50,897 nucleotides of DNA from Bacteroidia bacterium (GCA_030426345.1 JAUHYU010000030.1:1-50897), one strand, 5' to 3'. Shown: positions 26,480-35,650, counted from the first letter of the stretch. The notes: generated from the sequence alone by a model not told the origin. Program-made: numbers and translations.

Positions 26480-27346
26480 ATGACATTACAACTTATCAAA
26501 ATTAGATATCTGCTTTTTTTATTTTTTACTCCACTACTCGCTCATGCTCAATCATTGGAAATCCCCAGACCAAGCCCAAAGGCAACTGTAATCCAATACA
26601 TTGGTGTTACCAAAGTCGAAATAGACTATTGTAGGCCAGGTGCGCATAGCAGGCATATTTTTGGAGAATTGGTGCCTTATGGAAATGTTTGGAGATCTGG
26701 GGCAAATGAAGCTACGGCCATTGCATTTAGCCACACCGTCTTCATAGAGGGTGATACCATCCCTGCCGGAAAGTATGGATTATTTACTATTCCCGGAAGG
26801 AACACTTGGACGGTAATACTAAACAGCGAATGGAATCAGTGGGGGGCTTATAATTATGACGAAAGCAAGGATGTGGCTAGAATAGAGGTGAGCGCCCTCC
26901 CTTCTAATTTTACCGAGATGTTTACCATCTCATTTTCAAAAGTTACCACCAAAAACTGCATACTCAGTCTAGCTTGGGAAAATGCACGCATTGACATTAA
27001 AGTAGCTACAGACACGGATGCTAATACTTTAAAAGAAATCGATAGCATAACTAACGTGGTCATGGAAAATTGGCAAACATATTCTTCCGCTGCCCAATAT
27101 TACTTTTATGAATTGGAAAACACTGAAAAAGCCATGAAATACATAAATGTTGCCATCTCGCTTGATGCACCAAACCCTACTCCTTGGATGTTGAAATCTC
27201 AGATTTTGGCCTCAGAAAAAAAATATGCAGAGGCGATCAAACAGGCAGAAATAGCTCTTAAAATTTGCAAGGAGCATGATTTCTCCTTCGAACTAGAGGA
27301 GAACAAATTGAAAATTGAAAAATGGAAATTGCTCGCCATGAACTAA
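26480..27346 (+). CDS. DUF2911 domain protein with TPR-like tail
   Basis: The chosen ATG gives 288 residues beginning with a signal peptide (MTLQLIKIRYLLFLFFTPLLAHAQ); an upstream ATG at 26444 would bury it. The DUF2911 domain (about residues 30-180) contains RPSPKATVIQYIG, DYCRPG and IPAGKYGLFTIPG. A helical repeat region with paired-helix TPR character follows (EKAMKYINVAI, KKYAEAIKQAEIAL). The family is common in Bacteroidota, exported, and without known activity. It is transcribed divergently from the sigma factor gene and convergently with the DUF1080 gene, which ends 20 bases away. Confidence 0.88.
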   Translation: MTLQLIKIRYLLFLFFTPLLAHAQSLEIPRPSPKATVIQYIGVTKVEIDYCRPGAHSRHIFGELVPYGNVWRSGANEATAIAFSHTVFIEGDTIPAGKYGLFTIPGRNTWTVILNSEWNQWGAYNYDESKDVARIEVSALPSNFTEMFTISFSKVTTKNCILSLAWENARIDIKVATDTDANTLKEIDSITNVVMENWQTYSSAAQYYFYELENTEKAMKYINVAISLDAPNPTPWMLKSQILASEKKYAEAIKQAEIALKICKEHDFSFELEENKLKIEKWKLLAMN

Positions 27347-27365
27347 GCCGCGGGTCATTTTTATG

Positions 27366-28244
27366 TCAGAATTTGCAATCTTCAGGCATGGATTTCACAT
27401 AGTATTTCTTGTAGTTTTTTGCTTTAGGATCCATGCATCCTTCTAGGTTTAGCAATTCAATATTTCTAAAATCTATGGGTTGTCCTTCGCTCTGGAGGGC
27501 TATGAATCCTTCTATTAATAATTTACCGTCTGGCTTGAAAGTTGGATCATAACCCTCTACCACTCCCCCTCCAACCTGAGGCAGGAGGTATTGCAGCACA
27601 GTGTCTCCATTGATTATTTGGGTCACTAATGCATCTCCGAGAACAATCAACTCGGCACTTACCCACTGATCACCCTCGTAGGTATCAGAAGTGGAGTTGA
27701 GACAATGACTCGGATATATCTTGCCATTGTAAACGATCTCCGTTCCGGGAGAGCACATATTTCCTGTTGGCCTTGGTTTACCATCTCCTAAACCACCTAG
27801 GAATTGCATCTCCACGGAGATTGGCCAGTTTTGCTCCTTGGGCATAGTCCGTGGATCTTGCGAATGAAACATCACCCCACTATTCATAATGGTGTAACTA
27901 GGCGCACCAGAGTGCAACTTACCAACAAACCTGTATTCCATCCTCACTTTATAAAAACTGTATGGTTGTTCGTAGTACAAATGCCCAAATTGATCGTTGA
28001 AATCCCCCTCATATTGGTCATAACTCACACGAATCATATCATCCTCTACCCTAAAGGTGTTTCCATAATTCACCCCGACATAATGGTGATGAATCTTCAC
28101 GATCCAATCGTTGATGTCATTACCATTGAAAAGTTTTTTCCAGTCTTCGCGAGTGGTACTTTCCTGCCCAAACACCGACGATACTAAAATTGAAAAGGTG
28201 GCAAATAATACAAACCGAATGGTAACAAGCCGTGATACAATCAT
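27366..28244 (-). CDS. DUF1080 (3-keto-disaccharide hydrolase) family protein
   Basis: This 292-residue exported protein starts at an ATG that leads straight into a signal peptide (VTIRFVLFATFSILVSSVFGQ). An upstream TTG frame would precede it with charged residues. The concanavalin-like sandwich includes WKKLFNGNDINDWIVKI, MNSGVMFHSQDP and WPISVEMQFLGG, which match DUF1080; characterised relatives cleave 3-keto-glycosides. The tail GCMDPKAKNYKKYY and a final Cys form one GCxDPxAxNY-type cysteine unit, a motif frequent on secreted Bacteroidota proteins. It is downstream of a hairpin terminator and has no operon partner, but is 18-20 kb from the GMC pair that could supply 3-keto substrates. 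Confidence 0.87.
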   Translation of the reverse strand: MIVSRLVTIRFVLFATFSILVSSVFGQESTTREDWKKLFNGNDINDWIVKIHHHYVGVNYGNTFRVEDDMIRVSYDQYEGDFNDQFGHLYYEQPYSFYKVRMEYRFVGKLHSGAPSYTIMNSGVMFHSQDPRTMPKEQNWPISVEMQFLGGLGDGKPRPTGNMCSPGTEIVYNGKIYPSHCLNSTSDTYEGDQWVSAELIVLGDALVTQIINGDTVLQYLLPQVGGGVVEGYDPTFKPDGKLLIEGFIALQSEGQPIDFRNIELLNLEGCMDPKAKNYKKYYVKSMPEDCKF

Positions 28245-28353
28245 ATGAATAAGGTATAAGTCGAAAAAACGGATACGCAATATAAGTAGTCGGGGTTCTC
28301 ATGCCAAATACTATTGAAATTACCTCAAACCTTATCAGACATTGTACGGTAAT

Positions 28354-28403
28354 AAAAAGCTCTCAAAATCCATGACATTCACAATGGATTTTGAGCGCTT
28401 TTT
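28354..28403 (-). terminator. Terminator-like hairpin built from two head-to-head copies of the dispersed unit
   Basis: The arms at 28354-28373 and 28384-28403 pair over 20 bp with a single mismatch and a ten-base loop. Read on the minus strand it is followed by a short T-tract. It begins only a few bases past the stop codon of the CHRD gene. The left arm holds AAAATCCATG copy 7 (28365-28374). Confidence 0.85.
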
Positions 28404-28406
28404 GTT

Positions 28407-30260
28407 TTAATTATTTTCTGCACCATCGTCCACCCAATTGGCGATTAATTGAATTTGAACATCGGTAAGACTCTTTCCCGAACTGGAAGGAGGCATGATT
28501 TTAGCACTAGTTTTGCTTTTTATGTTGTCCGCATTGGCACTTACATTTTCATAGGTAGCCCAAGAAGGTAAACCGGAGTTTGTTCCATGGCAAGGGGCAA
28601 TCTGACAATTAGCATCAAGGATAGGGCGTATGTCATTGGCATAGCTCACCCTAGCGCCACCTGTAGCATTGCTGCCAATATCTCCACCGGCGACTACGGC
28701 TCCCAGATTATCCGGACTCAGATGTACTTTTACATGACCATTGAAGTCTATCAAGTTGGCATAGGTGATACTTGCGTCGGCATTATTTTTTTCTATATGC
28801 GTTTGGCTCATTCCTGTGTCCCCATCCACATTTTCCAAATCAATCACAATACCACCTCCGGTCGTAATATCATTTTCATGGATATGGGCAGGATAATCTC
28901 CATCGTCAGCAGTTCCATCCAGCCTGATCGTAGCAAGTGAAAACCCACTTTTTCGTTCTGCGATAGTTATTGAACCATTTATCCCTGAGGCATTGAGCTC
29001 TGAAAGATCATAGATCATTTGATTCCCTGTCAACATATTCCCTCCAATGTCTCCACGAGCAATGATGGTAGAAATCTCATTGGAACTAAGGTGTACCATT
29101 ACATGTCCATCATACTCAATCAAATCGGAATAGCTTAGCGGATTTTGATCTTTATCCTGAAAAACGTCAGTTTGACCAATCCCGGTATCACCATCGACAT
29201 TGTTTAAAGGAACAACGACTCCTCCACCTTCAGCAACACTATTCACATGAATGTGTGACGGATGGGAACCTCCATCAAGTGTATTTTGAAGCATGATCTC
29301 CACCAAGGTTTTTCCACTTTCTCTTTCGTGAAAAGTGACTGAACCGCTTATTCCTTCTATTGCGGCAGACTCCAATGGATATTCCATCATTTCTCCAGTA
29401 AACATATTTCCTCCTATATCTCCGGTAGAAATAATAGTTCCGAGTTCTGATGCACTTAAGTGAATATTTACATACCCCTCATACTCCTTTAATTGGCTGT
29501 ACGAAATTGGCGTGTCATCATCAAATTTAGATATATCGGTTTTGCTTATTCCATTGTCACCATTGACAGGGTTCAATGATATGGCGATACCACCTCCACT
29601 TACAACAGAACCTGCATGAATATGCGCAGGGTGTTCCGCCCCAACCTGGGTATTTTCCAATGAGAGAACTACCAAAATATCTCCACTCGCCCGTTCAGTA
29701 AATGTTACCTTCCCTTCAATTCCCGAACCGGAAACTGCCATTAGGTCATAATCTTCAGTATTGGCGGTCAATTCGTTAGGGCCTATATCTCCCTGGGCAA
29801 CAAGTGTACCCAAGTCTGATGCGCTCAGATGAACGTTGACATATCCATCGAATTGGATGATCTCATCATATGAAATGGGTGTGTTATCATCCTTATTTTC
29901 CACAATTGTTTCACTCTTTCCGGTACTTCCATTTACATTTTCCAATGAGATCACAATGCCACCTCCTTCTGCCGCAGAGTTACTATGGATATGGGCCGGA
30001 TGACTAGCAGAGGGATCCAACCCAGACAAGGTGATCACCACTTTGGTTGAGTTGTCATCCAATTCCCGAAATGATACATTTCCGATAGACAAACCCGTAG
30101 CAATGGAATACATTGTAAAGTCGGTTTTTGCTCCTGTTTCCATTGGGTCTGCGGGCTGAGGATCTTCGTCCTTATTTTCACAAGACGACAGTAAAAGAAA
30201 AAACAAGCCACAAAACAGCAGCGATACTTTTAGAATGGGTTGGTTAAATGGAAATTTCAT
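28407..30260 (-). CDS. CHRD-repeat lipoprotein with C-terminal haem-like domain
   Basis: This 617-residue lipoprotein (lipobox LLLSSC, residues 22-27) carries four CHRD-type repeats of about 120 residues, at roughly 47-165, 170-285, 293-408 and 415-530. Each has a PAHIH or PSHIH motif followed by a Gly-Gly-Gly step. The C-terminal ~80 residues resemble a small cytochrome c domain with C552-QIAP-C557-H558, a C-x4-C-H variant of the usual C-x2-C-H haem site, and a Met in KIMPP (589). Function is unknown. It is a single gene, with the head-to-head hairpin as its terminator; a dihaem peroxidase gene lies 190 bases upstream. Confidence 0.85.
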   Translation of the reverse strand: MKFPFNQPILKVSLLFCGLFFLLLSSCENKDEDPQPADPMETGAKTDFTMYSIATGLSIGNVSFRELDDNSTKVVITLSGLDPSASHPAHIHSNSAAEGGGIVISLENVNGSTGKSETIVENKDDNTPISYDEIIQFDGYVNVHLSASDLGTLVAQGDIGPNELTANTEDYDLMAVSGSGIEGKVTFTERASGDILVVLSLENTQVGAEHPAHIHAGSVVSGGGIAISLNPVNGDNGISKTDISKFDDDTPISYSQLKEYEGYVNIHLSASELGTIISTGDIGGNMFTGEMMEYPLESAAIEGISGSVTFHERESGKTLVEIMLQNTLDGGSHPSHIHVNSVAEGGGVVVPLNNVDGDTGIGQTDVFQDKDQNPLSYSDLIEYDGHVMVHLSSNEISTIIARGDIGGNMLTGNQMIYDLSELNASGINGSITIAERKSGFSLATIRLDGTADDGDYPAHIHENDITTGGGIVIDLENVDGDTGMSQTHIEKNNADASITYANLIDFNGHVKVHLSPDNLGAVVAGGDIGSNATGGARVSYANDIRPILDANCQIAPCHGTNSGLPSWATYENVSANADNIKSKTSAKIMPPSSSGKSLTDVQIQLIANWVDDGAENN

Positions 30261-30387
30261 GGTTTTAGATAGTTAGGTTGTAGAAATGAAAGAATAGCCC
30301 GAACGGCTTCTCCCTTTTACCCAGTACAGTCAATACCTGAAAAGGGTTGCCTAACGGAAAAAGATAACCATAAATAATTATTGAATC

Positions 30388-30417
30388 TTAAAAATTAGTT
30401 CATGGGTTTTTGATGCT
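30388..30417 (-). repeat. Variant copy of the dispersed unit (AAAACCCATG form)
   Basis: On the minus strand, AAAAAGCATCA precedes AAAACCCATGAA. It lies between the cytochrome peroxidase stop and the CHRD start. Confidence 0.5.
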
Positions 30418-30450
30418 TTTTCAATAAAAAATAACGGTTGGGCTGTGGCA

Positions 30451-31674
30451 TCACTGGATATTCCCACCAACGGGCAATCCGCTGGGTACAGACTCTGGAA
30501 TCTCTTTGAAAAAACTATCGTCATTCAGGGTATTCAAAAACGATATAATAGGCCCCATTTCCTTTACACTGAGATTGAGTTCCATGACCAAAGGATCAAA
30601 TTTTTCTTTCGTCACATCAGGATTTCGGGTTTTCCCAAAAGATATATCTTCATAAAATTCCATAACCTTCTGTAAACTACTCAAACTGCCATTGTGCATA
30701 TATGGCGCTGTAAACCGAAGATTTCGCAATGTTGGTGTGCGAAACGTAAAGGTTCCGCTGGGGCCGCTATCGGGCTCAGTGAGCTTTTCATTTTCCGGTG
30801 TACCGAGCACATGGAGCTTATAGTCCGAAAACATCGGGCCGTTGTGGCAGGTAGCGCAACCAACTGACTTAAATAGTTCAAAACCTTCCTTTTCGGAAAT
30901 GGATATAGCCTTTTTATCTCCACGCATATATTGGTCAAACCGAGAATTGTTTGTAACAATACTGCGCTCAAAAGCCGCGACGGCCCTTCCAAGATTTTTA
31001 ATATTTATTGGATCGTTGCCATCAAATGCCACTTGAAACCGCTCGCGGTATTCGGGTATTTTTTTCAACCGCTCAATAACAACATCCAGTATTTCTTCTT
31101 TGGTATAATTATGTCCACGCATTTCTTCAAATGCCTTGATAGGCTCCAGAGACTGGCTCTCTAAGCTTGCCACCCTACTATCCCAAAACATAGGAGCGCT
31201 TTCCGGCTCATATTTACTGTGGAGATCAATGCCATTATAGGCCGTGTTGATGATTGACGGAGCATTTCTCTTGACTAATGGAATATCATTTGGCTGCTTA
31301 AAGGCACGCTTGCTACCCAAGCCCGTACCATTCACACCAATAGAAACATCCAAAAATTCTGCATATCCTGTACTTGGGTGATGGCAAGTAGCGCAGGCAA
31401 CGTCCTTATCTCCTGACATGATCGGATCGTAAAAAAGCAACCTCCCCAGCTCCACCTTTTCAGGAGTAGTTGGGTTGTCCTTTGGAGATTTTACATTCTT
31501 GGGCAATGCAGACACCCTGCTCAAAGCTTTAATTTCGGCCTGCCTAGCAGTCTTTTCTTTTTTCAGTTCACTCTCTTTTGTTCGTGATTGTTTTTTTTCA
31601 GGATTGGAGCAATTCCATACCAATGCCATGAAGACAAATATGCCACAAAGTGAAAAAAAGCTTCTAATTCCCAT
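30451..31674 (-). CDS. Dihaem cytochrome c peroxidase (CCP/MauG family)
   Basis: The 407-residue lipoprotein (signal GIFVFMALVWNC, lipobox Cys22) has two C-x2-C-H haem sites, C94-ATC-H98 and C273-ATC-H277, the signature of CCP/MauG enzymes. Family segments such as GRLLFYDPIMSGDKDVACATCHHP and NAPSIINTAYNG are visible. It would reduce hydrogen peroxide with electrons from cytochromes in the periplasm or carry out MauG-type oxidations. It precedes the CHRD gene on the same strand but has a 190-base gap and a repeat copy between them. An electron-transfer link to the GMC dehydrogenase is possible but unsupported. Confidence 0.94.
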   Translation of the reverse strand: MGIRSFFSLCGIFVFMALVWNCSNPEKKQSRTKESELKKEKTARQAEIKALSRVSALPKNVKSPKDNPTTPEKVELGRLLFYDPIMSGDKDVACATCHHPSTGYAEFLDVSIGVNGTGLGSKRAFKQPNDIPLVKRNAPSIINTAYNGIDLHSKYEPESAPMFWDSRVASLESQSLEPIKAFEEMRGHNYTKEEILDVVIERLKKIPEYRERFQVAFDGNDPINIKNLGRAVAAFERSIVTNNSRFDQYMRGDKKAISISEKEGFELFKSVGCATCHNGPMFSDYKLHVLGTPENEKLTEPDSGPSGTFTFRTPTLRNLRFTAPYMHNGSLSSLQKVMEFYEDISFGKTRNPDVTKEKFDPLVMELNLSVKEMGPIISFLNTLNDDSFFKEIPESVPSGLPVGGNIQ

Positions 31675-31796
31675 GCAGATTACGGATTCTATAATAAAAT
31701 TCTTATAAAATTACGGGTTTCAAAGTATAAAAACATGATTTCAATCATATATTCGAATATTTATAAAAAACAAAATCGTGAATTAATAGAGACCAT

Positions 31797-31818
31797 TTCA
31801 TGGATTTTCACAGCTTTT
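31797..31818 (-). repeat. AAAATCCATG copy 8, full unit
   Basis: On the minus strand AAAAGCTGTG precedes AAAATCCATGAA, just downstream of the sod terminator in the gap between sod and the peroxidase gene. Confidence 0.75.
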
Positions 31819-31824
31819 ACGCAT

Positions 31825-31853
31825 AAAAAAAGCCTCCAAATGTAGGAGGCTCT
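31825..31853 (-). terminator. Rho-independent terminator of the superoxide dismutase gene
   Basis: A GC-rich stem (AGCCTCC with GGAGGCT, 31831-31837 and 31845-31851) and a T-run on the minus strand lie 24 bases past the sod stop codon. Confidence 0.9.
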
Positions 31854-31876
31854 TAACAATGAAGTTTTAAAATAAT

Positions 31877-32485
31877 TTATTTCGCAGCAGCAAATCTCTT
31901 AGCCACTTCATCCCAATTTACCACATTCCAAAATGACGCAATATAATCAGGTCTTCTGTTTTGATAGTTGAGATAGTAGGCGTGCTCCCACACATCCAAA
32001 CCTAAAATTGGTGTACCAGGTTGCTCCGCGATATCCATAGCAGGATTATCCTGATTTGGCGTTGAAGTAACAAACAATTTGCCATCAGAACCTACGCAAA
32101 GCCATGCCCAGCCAGATCCAAATCTTGTTGCAGCTGCTTTTGCAAAAGCTTCTTTAAAAGCATCAAATGATCCTAATGCGCTATCGATAGCACTTGCCAA
32201 ATCTCCTGAAGGACTTCCTCCTCCATTTGGCGACATTACAGTCCAAAACAGCGAGTGGTTGTAGTGACCTCCGCCATTGTTTCTAACTGCCGGTGAGGCG
32301 CTGCTGATATTTGACATCAATTCATCCAATGTTTTGCCTTCAGCATCTGTACCAGCAATAGCATTATTGAGATTGGTCACATAGGCGTTATGATGCTTGC
32401 CATGATGAATTTCCATCGTTTTGCTATCGATATTTGGTTCTAACGCGTTGGTTGCATATGGTAATGCAGGTAGTTCAAAAGCCAT
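31877..32485 (-). CDS. sodA: Superoxide dismutase, Fe/Mn family
   Basis: The 202-residue enzyme dismutates superoxide to oxygen and hydrogen peroxide. The metal ligands are all present: H27 (MEIHHGKHH), H77 (HYNHSLFW), D164 and H168 ([14 protein letters not shown]). The [11 protein letters not shown] and QDNP segments look closest to manganese or cambialistic members, but metal choice cannot be fixed by sequence inspection. No signal peptide is present, so it is cytoplasmic. It is monocistronic with its own terminator. Confidence 0.97.
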   Translation of the reverse strand: MAFELPALPYATNALEPNIDSKTMEIHHGKHHNAYVTNLNNAIAGTDAEGKTLDELMSNISSASPAVRNNGGGHYNHSLFWTVMSPNGGGSPSGDLASAIDSALGSFDAFKEAFAKAAATRFGSGWAWLCVGSDGKLFVTSTPNQDNPAMDIAEQPGTPILGLDVWEHAYYLNYQNRRPDYIASFWNVVNWDEVAKRFAAAK

Positions 32486-32567
32486 AGTTACTTTGTTTTA
32501 TTTGGTTATATATAAATGAACAAGTTATAATAAAAATGGTTCAAATAATTCTATTATTCTCACAAAT

Positions 32568-33020
32568 TTATTCTTCTCTTAAATTTTTAAAAAAATCTTC
32601 CAGCAACTTCTTACATTCTCCAGCCATAATCCCTGTTTGAACCATGGTTTTTGGATGCATTATCTTCCCTCCGATCAACGAATATCCCTTCTTAGGGTCT
32701 GATGCCCCGTAATATACTGAACCAATCTGCGCCCAATGCAAAGCTCCGGCGCACATTACGCAAGGTTCCAATGTCACATAGATTATGCAATCCTCCAAAT
32801 ATTTGCTGCCGAGATATTCTGCTGCCGCTGTCACAGCCAATATTTCAGCATGTGCTGTTGGGTCATGCAGCATTTCAACTTGATTGTGTGCCCTAGCAAT
32901 AATCCGATTATTTGCCACGACCACAGCCCCGACCGGGACTTCTCCCTTTTCATAAGCAATCTTTGCCTGAAGAAAAGCTTCTTTCATATACCGCTCAGGG
33001 GAATAAATGGATAGGGACAT
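32568..33020 (-). CDS. tadA: tRNA-specific adenosine deaminase
   Basis: This 150-residue zinc deaminase converts A34 to inosine in the anticodon of tRNA-Arg, which is needed to read CGN codons. The active site is complete: H57-A-E59 (AHAEI) and P86-C87-V-M-C90. EVPVGAVVV and the TLEPCVMCAGAL loop match TadA rather than cytidine or guanine deaminases. Its ATG overlaps the stop of the preceding gene by one base (TAATG), so the two are probably translated as a pair. Confidence 0.95.
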   Translation of the reverse strand: MSLSIYSPERYMKEAFLQAKIAYEKGEVPVGAVVVANNRIIARAHNQVEMLHDPTAHAEILAVTAAAEYLGSKYLEDCIIYVTLEPCVMCAGALHWAQIGSVYYGASDPKKGYSLIGGKIMHPKTMVQTGIMAGECKKLLEDFFKNLREE

Positions 33021-33580
33021 TATAAATCTTTATCGATCTTTACTGAGCTCATGATTTCTTTGGCTACCGGGGCCCACCGCTCCATTTCGCGCGCCGGACA
33101 AGTAAAATTGAACAGCACCGTTTTGCTTCTCACAATAGTATATTGTATCCGGACATACTTGCTGATGGCCCGTTGATTTATAGAGGTTCCTTCTTCATCC
33201 AAAACTTTCGAGGTAAATTCAAACACCGCAAAATCCCTCTCGTTGATGGTTTCGATCCCCTCATGGATAAATTGCACTTCGTCATACAGTCCCATGATAT
33301 TGGATTTATAGAAGCCTTTCATTATTTCCAAATCCTCCGCATTCCAACGAGAAAAAGCAATATTAACTCCAAAATCTACCGTCCTAGTATAATCCGTATA
33401 CGCAGCAACCGGTGGTTTTACACTTGCAAATTTACTGGTCAATTCCGCCTCAGTCATAGGTATGAAATCTTTCGGCAGCGAAAGAGAAATATTGTCGTTT
33501 ACCTTTGTCTTCACATATTTCATTTGCTGAAAAGAAGTCAACAAGAGGATTGAAAACCCTAAACTCAGTAGTACTTTCAT
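33020..33580 (-). CDS. Hypothetical exported protein upstream of tadA
   Basis: This 186-residue protein begins with a short signal peptide (VLLSLGFSILLLTSFQQ) and continues with DNISLSLPKDFIPMTEAEL, giving a secreted or periplasmic beta-rich domain. FLFNF-type strands near the end (TVLFNFTCPAREMERW) resemble small lipocalin-like or stress-associated exported proteins, but I do not recognise a named family. It lies between rocD (5 bases upstream) and tadA (one-base overlap), so it is part of that operon. Confidence 0.8.
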   Translation of the reverse strand: MKVLLSLGFSILLLTSFQQMKYVKTKVNDNISLSLPKDFIPMTEAELTSKFASVKPPVAAYTDYTRTVDFGVNIAFSRWNAEDLEIMKGFYKSNIMGLYDEVQFIHEGIETINERDFAVFEFTSKVLDEEGTSINQRAISKYVRIQYTIVRSKTVLFNFTCPAREMERWAPVAKEIMSSVKIDKDL

Positions 33581-33585
33581 TTTTC

Positions 33586-34809
33586 TTAATATTCTAAAAT
33601 TGTTTTTTCGATAATGTCACAGCATTCCAATAGTTGATGCTCGTCAATAACCAATGGAGGTGCAAAGCGTATTATATTTCCATGGGTTGGTTTTGCCAAG
33701 AGTCCATTCCCCATGAGTTTTAGGCATATTTTCCATGCCGTTTCGCTATCTTCAGTATCATTAATCAACAAGGCATTTAACAGCCCCTTCCCTCTGATGG
33801 AATTTACCAAGTCAGATTTCTGAACCAGCTCCTGCATTCTCTCTCGGAATATCATTCCTAATTTATAAGCATTTTCTACCAAGTTTTCCTCTTCTACCAC
33901 TTCAAGCGCAGACATAGCCACGGCACAGGCCAAAGGGTTTCCGCCATAAGTAGATCCGTGTTCGCCCGGCTTAATGGTCAACATAATTTCATCTCTTGCC
34001 AGCACTGCTGAAACAGGCAGCACTCCTCCTGACAAAGCCTTTCCCAAAATTAAAATATCAGGCTGAATTCCATCATAACCACACGCCAAAAGTTTGCCTG
34101 TTCGCCCTATTCCAGTTTGTACCTCGTCCGCAATCAACAGCACATTTTTGGCACGACACAATTCGAAAGCCCTTTTCATATATCCATCATCCGGCACCAC
34201 AACACCTGCTTCTCCCTGAATTGGCTCTACCATAAATCCGGCAACATCAGGATCTTCAAGTGCTTTTTCCAAAGCTTCCAGATCATTATACGGAATTAAT
34301 TCAAACCCCGGCATATATGGACCAAAACCATTTTTACTCGATGGATCAGTCGAAGACGAAATGGCCGCCAATGTCCTGCCCCAAAAATTTCCTTCTGCAA
34401 AAAGAATCTTTGCATGGTTTTTTGGTGCTTTTTTCACTTCATAAGCCCACTTACGACACAGCTTCACGGCAGTTTCCCCACCTTCCACGCCAGTATTCAT
34501 TGGGAGTATGCGGTCGTAGCCAAAGTACTCAGTGATGTATTTTTCGTATTGCCCTAAAACATCATTGTGAAATGCTCTGGAAGTCAGCGTCAATTTTGCC
34601 GCCTGATCAGTTAACGCAGATATAATCTTTGGATGGCAATGCCCCTGATTGACGGCACTATAAGCAGAAAGAAAATCGAAATACTGTTTGCCGGATTCAT
34701 CATATAAAAAAACACCCTCGCCCCTACCCAACACCACCGGCAACGGGTGGTAATTGAGCGCTCCATACTTATTTTCAAGAGCGATAGCTTGCGATGAAGT
34801 TTGAATCAT
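33586..34809 (-). CDS. rocD: Ornithine--oxo-acid transaminase
   Basis: The 407-residue PLP enzyme transfers the delta-amino group of ornithine to 2-oxoglutarate, giving glutamate semialdehyde in arginine and proline metabolism. Family motifs are [32 protein letters not shown] and ILGKALSGG with the PLP lysine K257, and the [16 protein letters not shown] loop. Length and ends fit the ornithine aminotransferase group better than acetylornithine aminotransferase. First gene of the rocD-hypothetical-tadA operon. Confidence 0.95.
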   Translation of the reverse strand: MIQTSSQAIALENKYGALNYHPLPVVLGRGEGVFLYDESGKQYFDFLSAYSAVNQGHCHPKIISALTDQAAKLTLTSRAFHNDVLGQYEKYITEYFGYDRILPMNTGVEGGETAVKLCRKWAYEVKKAPKNHAKILFAEGNFWGRTLAAISSSTDPSSKNGFGPYMPGFELIPYNDLEALEKALEDPDVAGFMVEPIQGEAGVVVPDDGYMKRAFELCRAKNVLLIADEVQTGIGRTGKLLACGYDGIQPDILILGKALSGGVLPVSAVLARDEIMLTIKPGEHGSTYGGNPLACAVAMSALEVVEEENLVENAYKLGMIFRERMQELVQKSDLVNSIRGKGLLNALLINDTEDSETAWKICLKLMGNGLLAKPTHGNIIRFAPPLVIDEHQLLECCDIIEKTILEY

Positions 34810-34971
34810 TTAGTCAAATATGCATTAATTACATCAAAGGTATTTTAAAATAGAGAATGAACAAAACGGGGTGTGTTTTTATCCCTTAATTTGTAAGCTA
34901 GTTTGAGCTTATTTCCAATTAGGTAGAATCTCCTTAAAATTGGTTTTTAGAGACAAAATAAATAAAGCTAG

Positions 34972-35003
34972 TTTTGATTTTATCCATTTTTATCGCACCT
35001 TTG
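34972..35003 (+). promoter_or_regulatory. Probable vegetative promoter of the rpmB operon
   Basis: TTTTG at 34972-34976 and CACCTTTG at 34996-35003 are spaced by 19 bases, matching the Bacteroidota -33 TTTG and -7 TAnnTTTG boxes apart from a C for T in the first position. They lie 40 bases before the L28 start. Confidence 0.6.
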
Positions 35004-35042
35004 CAGACCAATTTGTGAATCGACATAAATTATACATAAAAA

Positions 35043-35282
35043 ATGGCTAGAGTTTGTCAAATAACCGGTAAGAGACCAATGGTGGGAAACAATGTTTCTC
35101 ATGCAAATAATAAGACTAAAAGAAAGTTTTATCCGAATTTGCATAAGAAAAGATTTTACATCCCAGAGGAAGACAGTTGGATTACATTGAAGGTGTCTGC
35201 ATCAGCGATCAGAACTATCAACAAAAATGGGATTACCGCTGTATTAAAAAAAGCAAGAAAACAAGGTAACATCTTAGTTTAA
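35043..35282 (+). CDS. rpmB: 50S ribosomal protein L28
   Basis: This 79-residue basic protein starts [20 protein letters not shown] and ends RKQGNILV, the family pattern. It belongs to the large ribosomal subunit and is the first gene of the conserved rpmB-rpmG-DUF4295 unit, preceded by a clear promoter. Confidence 0.98.
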   Translation: MARVCQITGKRPMVGNNVSHANNKTKRKFYPNLHKKRFYIPEEDSWITLKVSASAIRTINKNGITAVLKKARKQGNILV

Positions 35283-35309
35283 CATCTGAGATAATAAATT
35301 CTTTAGAAA

Positions 35310-35492
35310 ATGGCAAAAAAGGGAAACAGGGTTCAGGTAATTTTGGAGTGCACAGAGCATAAAAACTCAGGCACGCCAGGAACTTCCCGTTACATCACTA
35401 CAAAAAACAGGAAGAACACCACAGAGAGATTGGAAATAAAAAAGTACAATCCTATTTTGAAGAAATATACAGTACACAAAGAAATTAAATAG
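35310..35492 (+). CDS. rpmG: 50S ribosomal protein L33
   Basis: The 60-residue protein starts [17 protein letters not shown] and ends KYTVHKEIK. The single cysteine and the missing CxxC pairs mark the zinc-free form of L33. It is separated from rpmB by 27 bases and from DUF4295 by two. Confidence 0.98.
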   Translation: MAKKGNRVQVILECTEHKNSGTPGTSRYITTKNRKNTTERLEIKKYNPILKKYTVHKEIK

Positions 35493-35494
35493 TT

Positions 35495-35650
35495 ATGGCT
35501 AAGAAGGTTGTTGCAACGCTTAAAACCAAAGGCGGAAAAAATTACGTCAAGGTCATCAGAACCGTAAAATCGGACAAAACTGGTGCTTACACCTTTAAGG
35601 AAGAAATTGTTAGTTCAGATCACGTACAGGATCTATTAGCTAAAAAGTAA
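35495..35650 (+). CDS. DUF4295 small basic protein
   Basis: A 51-residue basic protein (MAKKVVATLKTKGGKNYVK to VQDLLAKK) that is too short for ordinary gene lists. Its position two bases after rpmG and before ftsY is conserved in Bacteroidota, which supports it as a real gene. Sequence and neighbourhood fit a ribosome-associated protein; a phylum-specific large-subunit protein has been reported from Bacteroidota ribosome structures, but I cannot confirm that this is the one. Confidence 0.9.
   Translation: MAKKVVATLKTKGGKNYVKVIRTVKSDKTGAYTFKEEIVSSDHVQDLLAKK

Noticed and set aside
28587-28940. 117-codon plus-strand frame over the CHRD gene
   Set aside because: It mirrors the repeated CHRD coding sequence on the opposite strand.
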